A DNA stretch of 64,000 nt from positions 2,424,430-2,488,429 of the forward strand of contig NC_090619.1 of the NCBI RefSeq assembly GCF_004359215.1, written 5' to 3'. How positions within the stretch are numbered: the stretch's first letter is position 1; each line of letters opens with the position of its first letter. This document shows positions 10,271 to 22,268 of this stretch, one piece after another. The notes beneath the pieces were generated by a model. It saw only the letters and a program-made list of their open reading frames with translations, searched no databases and had not been told where the DNA came from. The stretch is from Bremia lactucae (taxonomy: Eukaryota; Oomycota; Peronosporomycetes; Peronosporales; Peronosporaceae). A program made the translations under genes and the position numbers.

Positions 10271-12254
10271 CGTTCCAAACACGATAAACGTAAGCTATCT
10301 ATTTTGGAAGGGTTAAAGCACTTTTCAGCAGAAGCGACTACTTCCACGTGAAAGAGCATCCAAAAAAAAATCTACACAGCGGCTGAGAAAAGGTCGATGG
10401 ATGCTGGCTTGCCTCCTGCATACGTAAGCTAGGTGCATTTTCGTCATTTGTATACCTCTACACTACGTTACATGGGTACATAGACGTGTGCGACACCAAA
10501 TGTTATATTACTACATCAAACGGATGGCGGGGCACCAATCTGCCCCAGCAGTTACTCCTGTACCCCTTTATAACTCGAGAAACCTTCCTTTAACTAGATA
10601 AATATGCAAATATTAAGAGTAAAAGTTCTTAAAGAAAATTAGAATACAAGTAAGAATATAAATGTGGACAGCACCCGGACTTCTTCGGTGGTCACCAACC
10701 CGAGACTACATAACTTGAAAAGTTAACAAGGGATTTACTATGGGAAATGAAGCAGCAATGTTAAAAGTGCTTTTGCTATTGGAAAACAAGCGGCAATGTT
10801 AGTATTGGAAGATACACAGGCGATATGCATGAGAAGTTAAATGTCGGAGTGCTAGTAGTAATATTACTATTAGTATGATCAGACGCGAAAGGTCGCTCCT
10901 AGTGTCCAGCATATGGGTACATGCCGTATAAAAGTTAGCAGGCAATGGCTAAAGGCAGTTGCTAATTACAATATTTCGATTCTGCCACGCTTATATTCCT
11001 AGCTTACACGCAATACATTAAAATGTACATGTATTATTCTATCTCATGCTTATGAATTTCATTTATAAAACTAATTTCATTTTCCTATACTAAAGTTGTC
11101 TAATTTGGCTCGTCTTTTAATAGCAATGGCACTTCGAATTTTTCGATTCTGCCACGCTTCTTTGCCTAGCTCACATGCAAATAAAAGTATGGTAATTTAT
11201 AGGGCAATATTAGTATGGCAATTCAAACAGGAAAAGTTAGTATGGGAAGTTAAACAGGCAAAATTAGTATGGAGATTTAAAAGGTGTTTTTAGTATGAGA
11301 ATTTGAATAGACACAATTAGTATGATAATTTAAACAGGCAAAATTAGTATGGAGATTTAAAATGTGCTATTGTATGAAAAATTCGAGCACCGAGTCCGTT
11401 CCCAGAACACGGTGTCGGCAATTAGCTTACAGCGTTACGTAAAATACCTGACCTAAGGCCCGACTGATCCCACACACACTTGATGAGAACAAAGAGCGGT
11501 TAGTCCACCAGAGGAGTAAAATCGTCGTAGGTCAAGGCCTCTGCAACCGCAGGAGTCCACGGAGACAACGACTTCGAAATCATAAAGTGGACGAGCATTT
11601 TCGTGAGATTTCAGGCAACTCGTTGGTGATTTCGTAGGTTGGACCTGTGGCTACGACGTGCAAGGATTTCGCTACACCAGAAGTCTTTAAAGGGAAGATA
11701 ACTTACCCCACTGATCAGAACGCAAAAACAATACTCTCCGCGTCTGCATGATCAAGCATGTGTACTCGATGACGCCTATACCAACAATCTTGTTCCGAGA
11801 GAAAACGAACAAGAAAGGATTGTAGATTCATCCGATTTATCCATTGAACCTGAGACTTGAGTTGCATGTAAGCTCTGCGAGCTAGCACGACGTGGCGGAC
11901 AATACGAGTAATTAGAACGGATATTATGATTTCGCAAAGCTAAAGGCAAAAGGTCAATTTACATTAGTATGTCGTATACATGTTACACGTCGCAACCACG
12001 GACCCGACATTAATTTGGCTGAGGATCCGCCTATTCCGCACATATTAGAGGGAGGCGTTTTTCGACGCAAGTTGATCCTGATCGCGGCGTCGAAAATATT
12101 TACGATGCAGTGCAAGCTTGCTGAGGGAATACCTTGTACTCCCGCGAGTGTCCGACGCGATGAGTCCACGCCGCTACACCAGATACTGGTGTGGCAATTG
12201 CGATGATGTCGCTTCCTACTTTTCTCAACGTGAAAAAAGGCCCCTTCGCTCATT
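10271..12254. other. Gene-free repeat-derived DNA with a degenerate minisatellite
   Basis: No coding sequence was recognised. From about 10,730 to 11,380 a loosely repeated motif of roughly 30-40 bases recurs, built around TTAGTATGGNAATTTAAA and ACAGGCAA, with heavily diverged units. A clearer run is at 11,200-11,370. The rest is low-identity sequence of unknown origin. Confidence 0.45.
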
Positions 12255-12780
12255 AACAACGCAGGAGGAGGACGAAAATGTATATGAATAAATTAACCCC
12301 GACCTATAGCCAATCAGAACGCTAAAAATATATTAAAACCCGTGTCTCATAACAAGTTAAGCCTGAAATTTTTTCCTCGACTCACGATACCTTTAAGACG
12401 TGTAGTTTCCTTATGTCGTAAATCTGAGAGCATAACAGTCATTTTTAACCCTTTTTCAACTACAAGCTATGCCACTCGAAGCACCTTCTTCAGCGTAGTA
12501 TCCTTCTTTGAAAATTGCGGTACTCTCTGCTTGGGACTTTGCTAAAACTCAGGACTGTGCCTTGGCGCGTTTGCGCTTCAAAAAACGAGCTTGAACGGAG
12601 ATCTAAAAATGGCTCAGGTGCATGCACGTGGGGCTATATGAATGTAAGGGTCAGGCCTCGAAAATCATCTTCCTTACATACAGGTTGCCCATAAAAGGCG
12701 ACCATATAATTGAAAAAGGTTGCACGCGTCAAGTAGCAAACGAGTAGAGATGTAAAAGCTTAACAAAGAGGGGCTCTGAA
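12255..12780. repeat. Putative LTR-like repeat with a CCAAT-type block
   Basis: The stretch shares the string ATAGCCAATCAGAAC (about 12,306) and a later GCCACTxGAAGCACC block (about 12,469) with 49,025-49,190 in the same order and orientation. The shared organisation suggests two diverged copies of one noncoding repeat, possibly an LTR carrying a CCAAT promoter element. Boundaries are uncertain. Confidence 0.4.
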
Positions 12781-13170
12781 GTATAGAATTCTCTATGAGG
12801 CACACGATACTGTCCTTGGTGGTTATCTCGGTTGACAAAAGACCTACGGCTCTGTAAGCCAGAGTAAATGATGGCCAAAACTTTACAAGTGGGTCAGCAC
12901 ATACATTCGCACATGCAATCTTGCAAACGGGTTAAACCCTCGGCGCATGCTGCTGCGCCACTGGCAAGTCTGCCCGTGTTCATAGGGTGTTGGGAGTCCA
13001 TTAGTATGAATTTTGTTTTCGCTCTACCGAAAGATTCGACCGGTAACTCTGGCATAGTGGTCTTTTGTTGACCGATTGAGCCAAATGGCTCACTTAGCGG
13101 CTGTGGCGGATACCATGATGGTGAAGGTACAGCATAGTGTTCATCGATCGCGTGTTTCGACAACATAGTT
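12781..13170 (+). mobile_element. Ty3/gypsy integrase fragment (family B-related)
   Basis: The plus strand is clearly homologous to 60,720-61,100. Both contain the end of the H2C2 zinc-binding region and the start of the integrase catalytic core, with MNFVFALPKDSTGNSG here and MDFVFDLTKDSGGNSG in the other copy. The first catalytic Asp of the DDE triad (MDFVF) reads Asn here. Frameshifts and stops disable it. Confidence 0.7.
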
Positions 13171-13179
13171 TGCCAGTGG

Positions 13180-13976
13180 CAATTGTCTCTGATCGGGAAC
13201 CGAAGCACTGAAATATCGGCTAACCCTTTCTCTATTTTGTGCATAAATGCCGAATGTAATTGGCCTTTGGCCTTGATATTGGCGAAAACGATGCGAAGCT
13301 TCCGTTTAAAACGAACATCAGCCACATCCGCAGACTTTCTGATATTCCAAATATTTCGGAGGCGGCGGGCTCGATGAACGCAGTTCTCAAATGAGACTTC
13401 GTTTTTACTTATTGTTTCGTTTCGAAAAAAAACGATCAGAAATTCCATCATTGAGGTCACCGAAGCCCCACGGGCTTGATCACGTGAACGCGCAGATACT
13501 GACCTCGCGTCATTTCCTTTGGCGTAAGGCATAGCTTATGAAGAGGTTCGCGAGCAGCGATCTCCCCCGGCGTCCTCGCCGGGTCACCGGAGGTCCAGAT
13601 GGCCAAGCTATGACCCGCTATCTCTTTGAGACGCTCGTTCGCACTGAGTGGAGTGAATCTATATTCACTATGAGCTTTAGCTTTCGCTATCTCGGCAGCT
13701 CGACGACGAGCTTGTTTCTCTATGAGGATTGGCCGCTCTTGCACTTTAACGAGCGGATTCGTAATAATGTTGGACTCAGGGTCCCGTGACCTGCTTAACG
13801 CAGTTAAGACATCAGCGGCACCACGTTCTGGGAACGAATTCTGGGCCTGCCGACGTTCATCCGGAAGAGAAGGTGTGAGAGAACGACGCTCTTTCTCCTC
13901 CTCCTCTGATGGAGAGTGACTTATAAGGTCCACCACTCGAGGTGCTAAGAGTCTGTGACTCACGCTTGATTGTCAT
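13180..13976 (-). pseudogene. Antisense reading frame between integrase and LTR, first copy
   Basis: An open frame on the strand opposite to the neighbouring integrase fragment. An ATG at 13,976 begins MTIKRES; a one-base shift then leads into a long frame through 13,457, and homologous sequence continues in another frame to about 13,180. It aligns over its full length with 62,340-63,109. Shared blocks include ALSR, ARRR.AEIAKAKA.SEYRF, ERLKEIAGHSLAIWTSGDP and TPGEIA. The protein is charged, Arg/Glu-rich and partly helical, with no domain I recognise. See findings for why this may be a real retroelement gene. Confidence 0.55.
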
Positions 13977-14082
13977 GAGACAAAGGAAAGAAAAACACGA
14001 ACAGTTAGCTGTTTAGGCTCCAACCTCACAAAGGAAATGAAGAGAATGTTGTCACTCGGTGTCAACTGTCTGATGGGGGTGG

Positions 14083-14335
14083 GCACACAACTGTTGGAGA
14101 ACCGTTGTTGTGGTACATTTACTTTATGGGTAAAATAGACTTTTATCCTACTCTAAAATAGTTATTTACTTAAATCCCATTGATTATGGGAAGCAAATGG
14201 GGTCGCCGCCAGATATAAAATCTGGCGGTCGAAATTCATTTTTAATTAGCTGGGGTAAGGTTTTAGATGTAAATAATCAAATAAAGTGCAGTTACCCTTT
14301 TGATCTTAAAGCGTTAAGTGCTTTCCTAAGGCTTC
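14083..14335 (+). repeat. Family B LTR, 5' part only
   Basis: Follows a purine-rich tract (TGATGGGGGTGGG) and matches the beginning of the complete LTR at 63,497. Shared elements are GAGAACCGTTGTTGTGGT, a tract with ATGGG repeats, an inverted repeat GCCGCCAGAT/ATCTGGCGG around a TATA-like loop, and AATAAAGTGCAG. The similarity stops near 14,335, where an unrelated minus-strand gag-protease fragment begins. Confidence 0.7.
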
Positions 14336-16582
14336 TGTGACAAAAATGCATATCTGCTTGACTTTGCCACTACGCAGATCACGCAAAAACCGTTTCGGCT
14401 TTAGTGTTGGCAATTGAGTTATCTCCGAAGCTAACTTTGGAGGCGCTACTAGATCAAGTGTATGAGCGCCTACACTTGATCCACTGTTTACCAAGGCTTT
14501 TATTGGCTCAGATTCCTCTTTGAAACTTATTCCTAAAGGTACCTAGGAACCTTTGACCACAAATTTCCGGGAACTTATTCCAACAGATTTTATTTGGGGA
14601 GTATCCTCTTTAACTGCCTCTAGCTGTGGTTGGTTGCGCTACCACAGCGAGATCCTCTATGATCGACTCTCCAGTAAATCTAGGACTTTCGCACTGTCTC
14701 CTAAAGACAGGCCTTTCAAAATTTTAGATTTTTCTTTTCAAGAAAGCATCCTTGTTTCTTACTACTCAACTTATTGGAGTGGTCGAACTTCGACGCTGCC
14801 TATGCTTGTGCACAGCCGTCGGGATCTAACTCCACAATGTGGTGGGTACTCATACTGTGGTCTTGTGCAGTCATGCTAACGACCGGCCCACAAGTGAGGC
14901 CATCGCACTAACTCGTAGGACATCAACACGCTTGTGGACGCTCCAAGACATTCATCAGTTGGCCATGTGATGAACAAGAGAAAAGCATCGTCACGACTTG
15001 ATGCTGCCAATTTATATATGGCTCGTACTTTCTGAGCCATCGTAATCCGAGGATATCGAATGTATCTTCCAAATCTAGAACGATGAAATCATTATCGTAC
15101 TGTTAACCCTTTAACGTGTATTTAATACCAACTACACGTTTATTTACTGCTACAGATGCGCCTGTTGCTAGGCGCACTGTCATTCTTGTTATGGAAATAT
15201 TGCGCTCAATAAATTTAGGTCTGCGATCTTCTAGCGATTGCCGTCCAATAAAATTACTCGACACCCCACAATCGACTTATATTTTCACGGTGATAAGGTT
15301 ACCCTCATTTCCTGGGGTAGTTACACACAATGTATGTGTGTGAGGAGCAACTTTTGTCACAAGGCCTGCAGATTCTTTTGACGTTGCTGGATCAGAAGGG
15401 TGTTCGGCACCTACTGACCCCCCCGACCGTCTTTAACGATCCGCCTCGCCGTTGCGATTTCGCAACAGCATCGGATCCGCGTCCTCCGCTGCTCTTAGCG
15501 AGAGGTCGGTCTTTTCTCTCAGTGTGCTTAGGCACTGGCCGTGGAGCACTACACTCATAGGCGTAGTGGCCCGTCTTCTGACAACGATTACATTTTTGTA
15601 ACCGTTGGAACTTGATGAGAGAGGTTTCTTGCTCTCTACATACGAGAGATCCATGGGTTCTGGACCTACGAAAGCCTCTTTCAGGCTGAAGTCCTCCTGT
15701 TCCGCTATAGAGATCGCTTGGTTGAGCGACTCTAATTCTAGCCTGATCAGGTGGATCTTAACAGGTCCGTCTGCAAGACTTTTAATAAACGCAGTTACCT
15801 GTGGCTGTTCATCAATCGGTTGACTAACATTACATCTAACCAGGTATCGTGTATGTTGGGCATAACCGTAAATGTCACGCTTGCCCTGCTTCAAATCTAG
15901 GAGCTCGGCTCGAGCCTTGAATTTCGGCACGTGGCGGCTCAAATATTTGTCGGAGCCGGGGGTTTAGAGACCTCATACGACCCAAAGACAAATGGGTCGT
16001 GAAGGTTGAGCCCCATGGTCCAAGATTTTGCACGGCCGGCTTAGTTAGACATGCCAAATTTCACTTTCGTCGCATCATCACTGATACGGCGAGCTTCTAA
16101 GGCGCCGTCTAATTCTACGAACCATCTTAGAAGGGAGTCGCCTTCGACTGCCTTAAACTTAAAGTTCTCGATCTTTAAACATTCGGGTCGACGTGGAAGC
16201 GTCGGCCCATTAGCAGCAATTCCATGCTGCTGTCTCAGAAGGTCCAATTGTTCAGCACCCTGTTCTCTCAACACCTTCGCGTGTTGAGAGCCTTACTGGT
16301 GAAGCAAGGCAACTTTCTCTCGGGCCGCGTCGAGCTCGTGTTGAATGAACTTGTCCATGGCCACATGCTGTTAATCTCTTCCCAGAGTGTACAACATGGC
16401 GCTAACGGCCGGCCCGCCTCCGATCGGTCGCTCTCCATTCGAGGTCACTCAAATGAGTAAACCCTATACGCGTGGTGTGGTACCCTTCTTGAGGCTAGAA
16501 AGCTCCCTAACTCTTCATCGAACAAGTCCATGTTGGATGGAACGTGCGTAAGTCGTTAAACGGACTACGAAGTGCTACTAGG
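14336..16582 (-). mobile_element. Ty3/gypsy gag-protease fragment (family C)
   Basis: Read from high to low coordinate. A primer-binding-site-like string lies at about 16,565-16,580, next to the LTR end at 16,583. A gag capsid (LRWFVELDGALEARRISDDA near 16,100, continuing to about 15,650) follows, then a CCHC zinc knuckle (CNRCQKTGHYAYEC) near 15,570. A protease/spacer region (15,000-15,300, including GVSSNFIGRQSL) and a spacer homologous to 9900-10,270 complete it. Several frameshifts break it. RT, RNase H and integrase are missing, so it is a 5' half joined to the truncated LTR at 14,335. Confidence 0.7.
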
Positions 16583-17215
16583 TGTAACGGGGCACCCTTC
16601 ACTAGTACTGATCTGTGCTAGTCAACATTACACTGATTGCAGTGTAGGTCAGGTGCCTCAATACTTCACGTACACAAAAGTACAGAAGAAAGTTTCTTAT
16701 GAAGCTAAGAGTCTTAAGCTTTAAGGTCTAGACTAAGGCTTTCGAATAGAGAAACGTAAAACTGTACTAATATATCTGGTTTACCTACGTAACGATCTTC
16801 TATCTACTACAGAGCCTATTCCATTAATAACTAACTAAGTATGGCGCCTCCTTGCGCACCGCAAAATCGTGTCTTAATGATTGGCGAGGTTGATTTATAC
16901 TTAAATCACCCAAAAATAGAGCTAATGTAACGGGGCACTGCCAACTTGTACTGCTTCAGTACAAGCTACTTCGCACTGCTTCAGTGTGAGTGGTGCCTCA
17001 CGTCACTTCACGTACACTACTACGTGCAGAGGAAGACTCTCTTTTAAAACACTTGCTTTAAGAGGGTTAAAGTAAACTGTATTATATATAATTAAGCTCT
17101 TCTGTTTCGATCTTTTTAATAATTACTTAACTATAAACTAACCCAAAACATGTAATTAAGTCATATCTGTCTCTCTCTTTGCGCGCGTCCAGTGCTGACT
17201 GGACCGCGGAGCAAG
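16583..17215. repeat. Two adjacent LTR-like repeats with terminal TGTAACGGGG
   Basis: TGTAACGGGGCAC occurs at 16,583 and again at 16,926, each followed by stem-loops. The first unit (16,583-16,925) contains GCGCCTCCTTGCGCACCGC and matches 48,240-48,577 in reverse. The second (from 16,926 to about 17,215) matches 39,700-39,997 in reverse, including TCTGTCTCTCTCTTTGCGCG. Because a primer-binding-site-like sequence for the minus-strand gag element abuts 16,583, that edge is probably the LTR 3' end on the minus strand. Confidence 0.6.
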
Positions 17216-17656
17216 TAGATAAAATGGCCTATATCTACCAATGGATAAACTTTTCGAATATTACTATGTATAGTAAAATCCTCCAAATATTGATCGAGCC
17301 ACCATTGCTCGTTAAAGTCTGCCATGAAAATCGGTGCGGGAAGGAGAAATCGATGCACTCAGGGCCATCCTATTCTACAGACCATCATTTGCCTGCAGTA
17401 ATCGCCATTGCACATCCCACGACCAGCTTCAAAGCGACGCAATGACTGTTTATATGCTGCTTTTAATGCGTGACTGAAAATCTAACAATGCAAATATTAG
17501 GAAAGGGAAGTAAGGCGCTCGAATATGCGATGAGGCTAACCTTCTTCATGACGCTCTGCCATAATAGTCCGTTGCTTAAAAGAGCTAGTCGACAGGTTAG
17601 GTCATTTGCTAATTGCTTCTTTATCTCATTGAGTTTGAAGAGGCAAGATTGATCAA
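17216..17656. other. LTR-adjacent repeat DNA
   Basis: A short frame (WTAEQVDKMAYIYQW near 17,210-17,260) is shared with 39,690-39,740 on the other strand, so this is repeat-derived. No intact gene is present. Confidence 0.4.
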
Positions 17657-18830
17657 TTATCTTATGAATGACATGTAAGTCACCGATAGAGGACTGTATC
17701 CACCTTTTGAGCCGGAATGTGCGTTTTCCACGCGTTGCGTTGTAGTATGCCCAAAATTATTCATACTCTTTTTACAGATTATTCTTTGGATGGCATTGCT
17801 GTTGAATATAGGTGAATGCCTCCACAGGGCAGCAACGTGAAAGGGTATGTACAGCCTCTCGGTATTTTTCATCTGTTGCTGCATTGATGACAGCCCTCCA
17901 ATGCTCTTGCGTGAATGAATCGTACACTGTATGTCCTTCGTCGCCAGAAGGAAAATGTTTGCGCACATTTCCAAGAAGATTTTTATTCAATGTGCCAAAT
18001 GCAAGTATGGTTTTAATTGTTGAATATAACCTTTCGAGTCCATTCATGAGTGCAAGCTCACGGTCTGTTACAAAAACAAGATTATCGCGCAATATGTTTT
18101 TGAATCCAAGCTCTGAATATTTGTATAGAAAGTGTCATCTAGGGATGCATTAACGCCACGCTGCAAGGTATTAAACAAGAACAATTACGCTTACACTTGT
18201 AATTGTGCTAAAGCACCCTTGTTTCTTGCGGGAGGAAGCAGAAGAATACAGTAAACGTTTGGTTGGTAGGAGCTGAGAAAACACAGTGAAATAGCGGTAT
18301 TTTTTTGCTTGTTGGTCTTGTAGGTTGAATCCATTACAAATACCTGAAATGCTCTCCACTGTGCAACTGTGGTTGTGAGTTTGGGCTCAACGTACAAGTG
18401 TGTGAGAATCTGATTCTCATCTCGCTTCATTGCCCACTTTACCGCCGAGTTTGCCAGACAGCCCAGTTAAGTCTTAAGAGGCGAACGTCCTCCAAGTTCC
18501 TGTTGCCGCAGAAGGTGCTTTGCGTTATAAAGATCTTGCGAAGCAGCACAGCTGGCTTGGTTGGCTATTTGCAATGCGCGCAAAATGTTCCGCGGCGCAA
18601 CACCTGCGAGGTCTTGTTGAGCGGAGACTAATTTTGGCGGAGTACTTTGTTCCTTGGTCGAGGATATGCTGCTTCGTCGGCGGGTTCGTGGTTATGTCCT
18701 GGCTGCATGATTTTCAAGCTCCAAGTATCTAACTCGACAACTTGCGAATGCTGCGCAATCCCGCGCTACCTTTACTCTGAAGGCGGTTTCAGCGTGAGCC
18801 TCAAGGGCTTCTGTTGCTGTTGCAATTGAC
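17657..18830 (-). mobile_element. Degraded MULE/FAR1-type transposase
   Basis: Minus-strand pieces resemble a Mutator-like transposase. A zinc-finger-type N-region with PGHNHEP lies near 18,700. MDSTYKTNKQK, the block holding the first catalytic Asp, lies near 18,320. FVTDRELALMNGL, the second Asp block, lies near 18,060, followed by a helical C-terminal part to about 17,770 (HWRAVINAATDEKY). Several frameshifts separate them. The copy is related to but clearly distinct from the MULE at 53.7-56.2 kb, which has DAAYKTNRYE and FVTDRELAP. Confidence 0.7.
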
Positions 18831-19571
18831 GGGTACGTGATTTCGGCTGGAAGAGCAAGAGGCATGGCAAAAGAATTTTTTATACCACAGGTGCGGGCTC
18901 AGATCTCTTAATCTCGCTAAGGAAATTATTTTTTTAAGTTCTGTTTAATTTTATATGTTATGTTTGTGACCGTGTGGTCGACTTTCCATAATCCATAATA
19001 TAAAATTAAAGGAACCTTTTAAATCCGGTGTGGATAATATCTCCCCAAAATTAATAAAGATCGTAACTTTATATTTCTGTATTTATTTGAAGTGCCGCCC
19101 GGGTGCGATTGCACCTCCCAAATTAATGTTCCAAAAGCTTATACTAGGTGATCTGTTTTTTACACTCTTGTTTATTAGAAATTGCGGCTGAGATTAATCG
19201 TAAAATACATGAAATTCGTCAACTGCTTTACCTAATATCGAAACTCGGCTGCATTAATCCCAAATAATGGAAACTTAATTACTGACAATTATCTTTTCAT
19301 ATTTATAAATATAAAGTGCAAGAAATGTCTAGTTTTCCACATGCAAAACAGTATTTTCTCCTTCACCGGTGCTGACCACAAATTGGCTCTTAAGTATAAT
19401 CGTTTAAGAAAAGAGCCTGGTACACGTCGCACTTTTTTCAACCGTCGTCGGTGCTGCGTACGTCGTCGTCTTGCTCAACTTGCTTCTGCTGCAAAGCTTT
19501 CCACCTTCCAAGCTTGTGTCGTAATACTGGTCACGTGCTCAAGACTCTTTTTTTAATATCAGCAACCTAGC
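18831..19571. other. Intergenic region upstream of the Ubl gene
   Basis: No family was recognised. A 71-codon ATG frame at 19,341-19,556 (Arg-rich, ending 15 bases before the next start) could be an upstream frame in the leader, but nothing else supports it. Confidence 0.4.
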
Positions 19572-22094
19572 ATGAGCTTCCCACCCGCCAGCGCCACGGT
19601 CGCTGTACCTGAGCCCGCGGCTGAACCGCCTTTGGCCGCCGAACAAACGCAGTTGTCGCTTAAGGTGCGTACGTTGGATCAAAGAACATACTCAATTACG
19701 ATCGGTGCAGCGGCATCCGTGCCACAGCTCAAGGAGCTCATTGCCGTCCAGACAGGCGTCACATTAGCTCGCCAGAGACTCATCTATCGCGGTCGAGTCC
19801 TTAAGAACGACCAAACGTTGGCCGCTTATTCGCTTGAAGACGGCCATGTACTACACCTCGTTGCCCGTACTGAACCTTTACCCAACGACGTCGACCAGGG
19901 CACACTTATAGTTGGTCCGGTTGCGTATCCAGTTGCCGACGGTAGCGAAAGTGACGCGCTTGATGCCCGAATGGATGAATTTGAGCGTTCATCTCGTAGA
20001 TTCCGCTCGAGATCGCGGCCATTCGTGCCACCTCCAATGCCATCATTTAGAGACAACGACGAGCCGGACTCAACCATGGGACGGCCAGGTCGCAACGGCG
20101 AAAACGGTCGTGTGCTCATGGGTGCGACGATCTCTGTACCCGAAGGTGCCGACGTAACTATGCCATTTTTGAACTCGATGATAGCAAACCTCGTCACTCA
20201 GGTCAGTGAAAATGGTGCCGGAGCGGACATTGGGGACATTAACACCACAGCACGGGACCGTCGGCGCACGCCATTGCTACGTGACAGTGTAGGGAACCGC
20301 AGCACGGCGGCTGTCATGGAAGCTGCAGCAGCGCGAGCGCTGCGTCGCCATCATCGGAACCGAGACGGACCTGGACGGTTTCGTAACGATCGGCGTTCGA
20401 TCTCCTCGGAGGAACGTCAGGCTGCGTTGCGTGCTCGAATCAGGTTACAACTTGAGTCCATTCGAGCGGCACTAGACGATACGTCGCTTGATTTTCCTGC
20501 CGAGCTCACAGCGCTTACTCAAAGTGACTCGAACGCTGCAATGGTGGAATTGCAGCAACATATTGAGTTATTGTTGACGCTCGTAGAGCGCTTTAGACCA
20601 CGACTACGCGTAGTGGCGGCTGCTTTGACCCAGCGCGACCGTACCGGGGGAGGGCCGGGTGCGGTGCCACTGGCTGGTTCTTCATCGAGCTCTCTCCCCG
20701 AGTCGGCTACGATAGAGTCAAGAGCTTCCGATGCAGCACCAGTTGAGTCTGTGGCTAACAGCTCTCATAGTACTGATTACGTTTCAGCTACTGCGACAAC
20801 TGAACCAACAATTCATTCAGGCCCTGTAATCCGTGCGATTGAGCTCTTGACAACAATTGGAGAATCTATTGATGGCCTGGCGTGCATGGCCCGCTACGCA
20901 TTCACTCGTCAGTCGGTACAGTTGAGCGAGCTAGGTGCAAGAGAGCATAGCACTGTGGCCAGTGATCGGACTTCCGTTACCTTCGATCAAGGTGCTATCG
21001 TTTCTTCGAATGCGAGCGAAGGTCAAGCGCCCGCGCATGCTTTGAGCGGATCCGCGCGTGCTGTGCGGTTGTCTGCTCGCAGTGCTGCAACGTCAAGATC
21101 ACGTGTTCAATTTCATATCAATGCGACAGATTTTATTAGCAATCGAAATTTTGCTGCCACACGATTTGTTGACGCTGCTCCTGCCATGTTGACTGGAACA
21201 TCACTAAATGTCTTGGTGGATCCAACTCGCTCAGTTGGTGCCGCTAATGCAGTGACTTCTTCTCAGACTGACACACAAAGCCGACAGCCGGATTCTATAA
21301 CAAACGATACTAATGCTTCTGCTCCGCCCGCAAGTAGTCATATTTCAATTTCTGGTATGGGCTTCCCTCTCGTCTCGTCAGTTGTGTTTCCATTTTCCCT
21401 TGCAGCTGGACTCGGTGGAAGCCATGCAACCACGACGTGGAATTTGGCCGACTTTGTCAGACGATTAACCAGTGAGCTGCCCATTTCGACACTTTACGGG
21501 GTCGTAGCAGGCGATGCGACGCAACTTTACCGTCTTCTCGCACACATTGGTTTTGCGCTGTTAAGTGGTGTGGATGTCCCGCGGGCCACAAGACCGAATT
21601 TTCGTTCGTGGGCTCAGGAGTTTGAGAATGAACTTCGTGCGTTGCTTTGCTCCCGTGTGTTGCCTCGTGGCGTGCTGGATCAAGTATTTGGACCGGAAGA
21701 GCGACGTGTAGATTTTGGAAACGAGTTTATGCGTATTATCGAGCCATCTATCCCCGAGCTCATTGATTTATTTTTTCGTGCAACGTCTGCGAGCCGCGCT
21801 GCAGCATTTGGTACAAGTAGCGCAATGTTCTTACGTTCAATCGCTCAGCAAATTATTGATCAAATACGAGCTTATGCGCGAGGAGATTCAATGGAAGATG
21901 AAAGAGATAGCAACGAGCGCTTAGTACGATTGCTACAAGAGCTTTTCGTGTGGTTTGGCATGTACGAGCCGATTGCTTGCTTTGTTATTGATAATTTACT
22001 AAGCTGGACCGCGATTGATGACCGACGAGGTCGTATACGTGCTCGAGAAGAGAGTAAAAGTGATTCGACCGCTGTCAAGCGACGACGGGAGTAG
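19572..22094 (+). CDS. N-terminal ubiquitin-like domain protein, BAG6/ubiquilin-like
   Basis: An 840-codon intronless frame from ATG. A ubiquitin-like domain at about residues 27-99 has the typical blocks LSLKVRTLDQRTYSI, RQRLIYRGRVLK and LEDGHVLHLVAR, and no C-terminal Gly-Gly, so it is an integral Ubl rather than a processed modifier. A long low-complexity Ser/Ala/Arg-rich middle follows. A helical C-terminal region (about 680-810) precedes a basic tail, KRRRE, that could act as a nuclear signal. This layout is that of BAG6/Scythe-type chaperone scaffolds, which hold tail-anchored or misfolded proteins for insertion or degradation. I could not verify a BAG domain, so the assignment rests on the Ubl type and layout. 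Confidence 0.65.
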   Translation: MSFPPASATVAVPEPAAEPPLAAEQTQLSLKVRTLDQRTYSITIGAAASVPQLKELIAVQTGVTLARQRLIYRGRVLKNDQTLAAYSLEDGHVLHLVARTEPLPNDVDQGTLIVGPVAYPVADGSESDALDARMDEFERSSRRFRSRSRPFVPPPMPSFRDNDEPDSTMGRPGRNGENGRVLMGATISVPEGADVTMPFLNSMIANLVTQVSENGAGADIGDINTTARDRRRTPLLRDSVGNRSTAAVMEAAAARALRRHHRNRDGPGRFRNDRRSISSEERQAALRARIRLQLESIRAALDDTSLDFPAELTALTQSDSNAAMVELQQHIELLLTLVERFRPRLRVVAAALTQRDRTGGGPGAVPLAGSSSSSLPESATIESRASDAAPVESVANSSHSTDYVSATATTEPTIHSGPVIRAIELLTTIGESIDGLACMARYAFTRQSVQLSELGAREHSTVASDRTSVTFDQGAIVSSNASEGQAPAHALSGSARAVRLSARSAATSRSRVQFHINATDFISNRNFAATRFVDAAPAMLTGTSLNVLVDPTRSVGAANAVTSSQTDTQSRQPDSITNDTNASAPPASSHISISGMGFPLVSSVVFPFSLAAGLGGSHATTTWNLADFVRRLTSELPISTLYGVVAGDATQLYRLLAHIGFALLSGVDVPRATRPNFRSWAQEFENELRALLCSRVLPRGVLDQVFGPEERRVDFGNEFMRIIEPSIPELIDLFFRATSASRAAAFGTSSAMFLRSIAQQIIDQIRAYARGDSMEDERDSNERLVRLLQELFVWFGMYEPIACFVIDNLLSWTAIDDRRGRIRAREESKSDSTAVKRRRE

Positions 22095-22268
22095 ACGTCT
22101 TCTAAGAAAGTCGACTTCACACGTTTCACGATAGTTATTACCACAGTAAAACATAGAAGTAGTGTGAAACCTTCAGTAGAAGAAGAATGATATAAAAGTC
22201 TTTAAGTAATTCTAAGTGTAGTCATTTGAAAAAAAGCAAACTGTATGAACTAGTTATGTTATAGCAGC
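22095..22268. other. Convergent intergenic gap
   Basis: 174 bases between the convergent Ubl and TSR1 genes, presumed 3' UTRs. AATTTACT-like AT-rich stretches are present but no defined terminator is recognisable. Confidence 0.4.
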
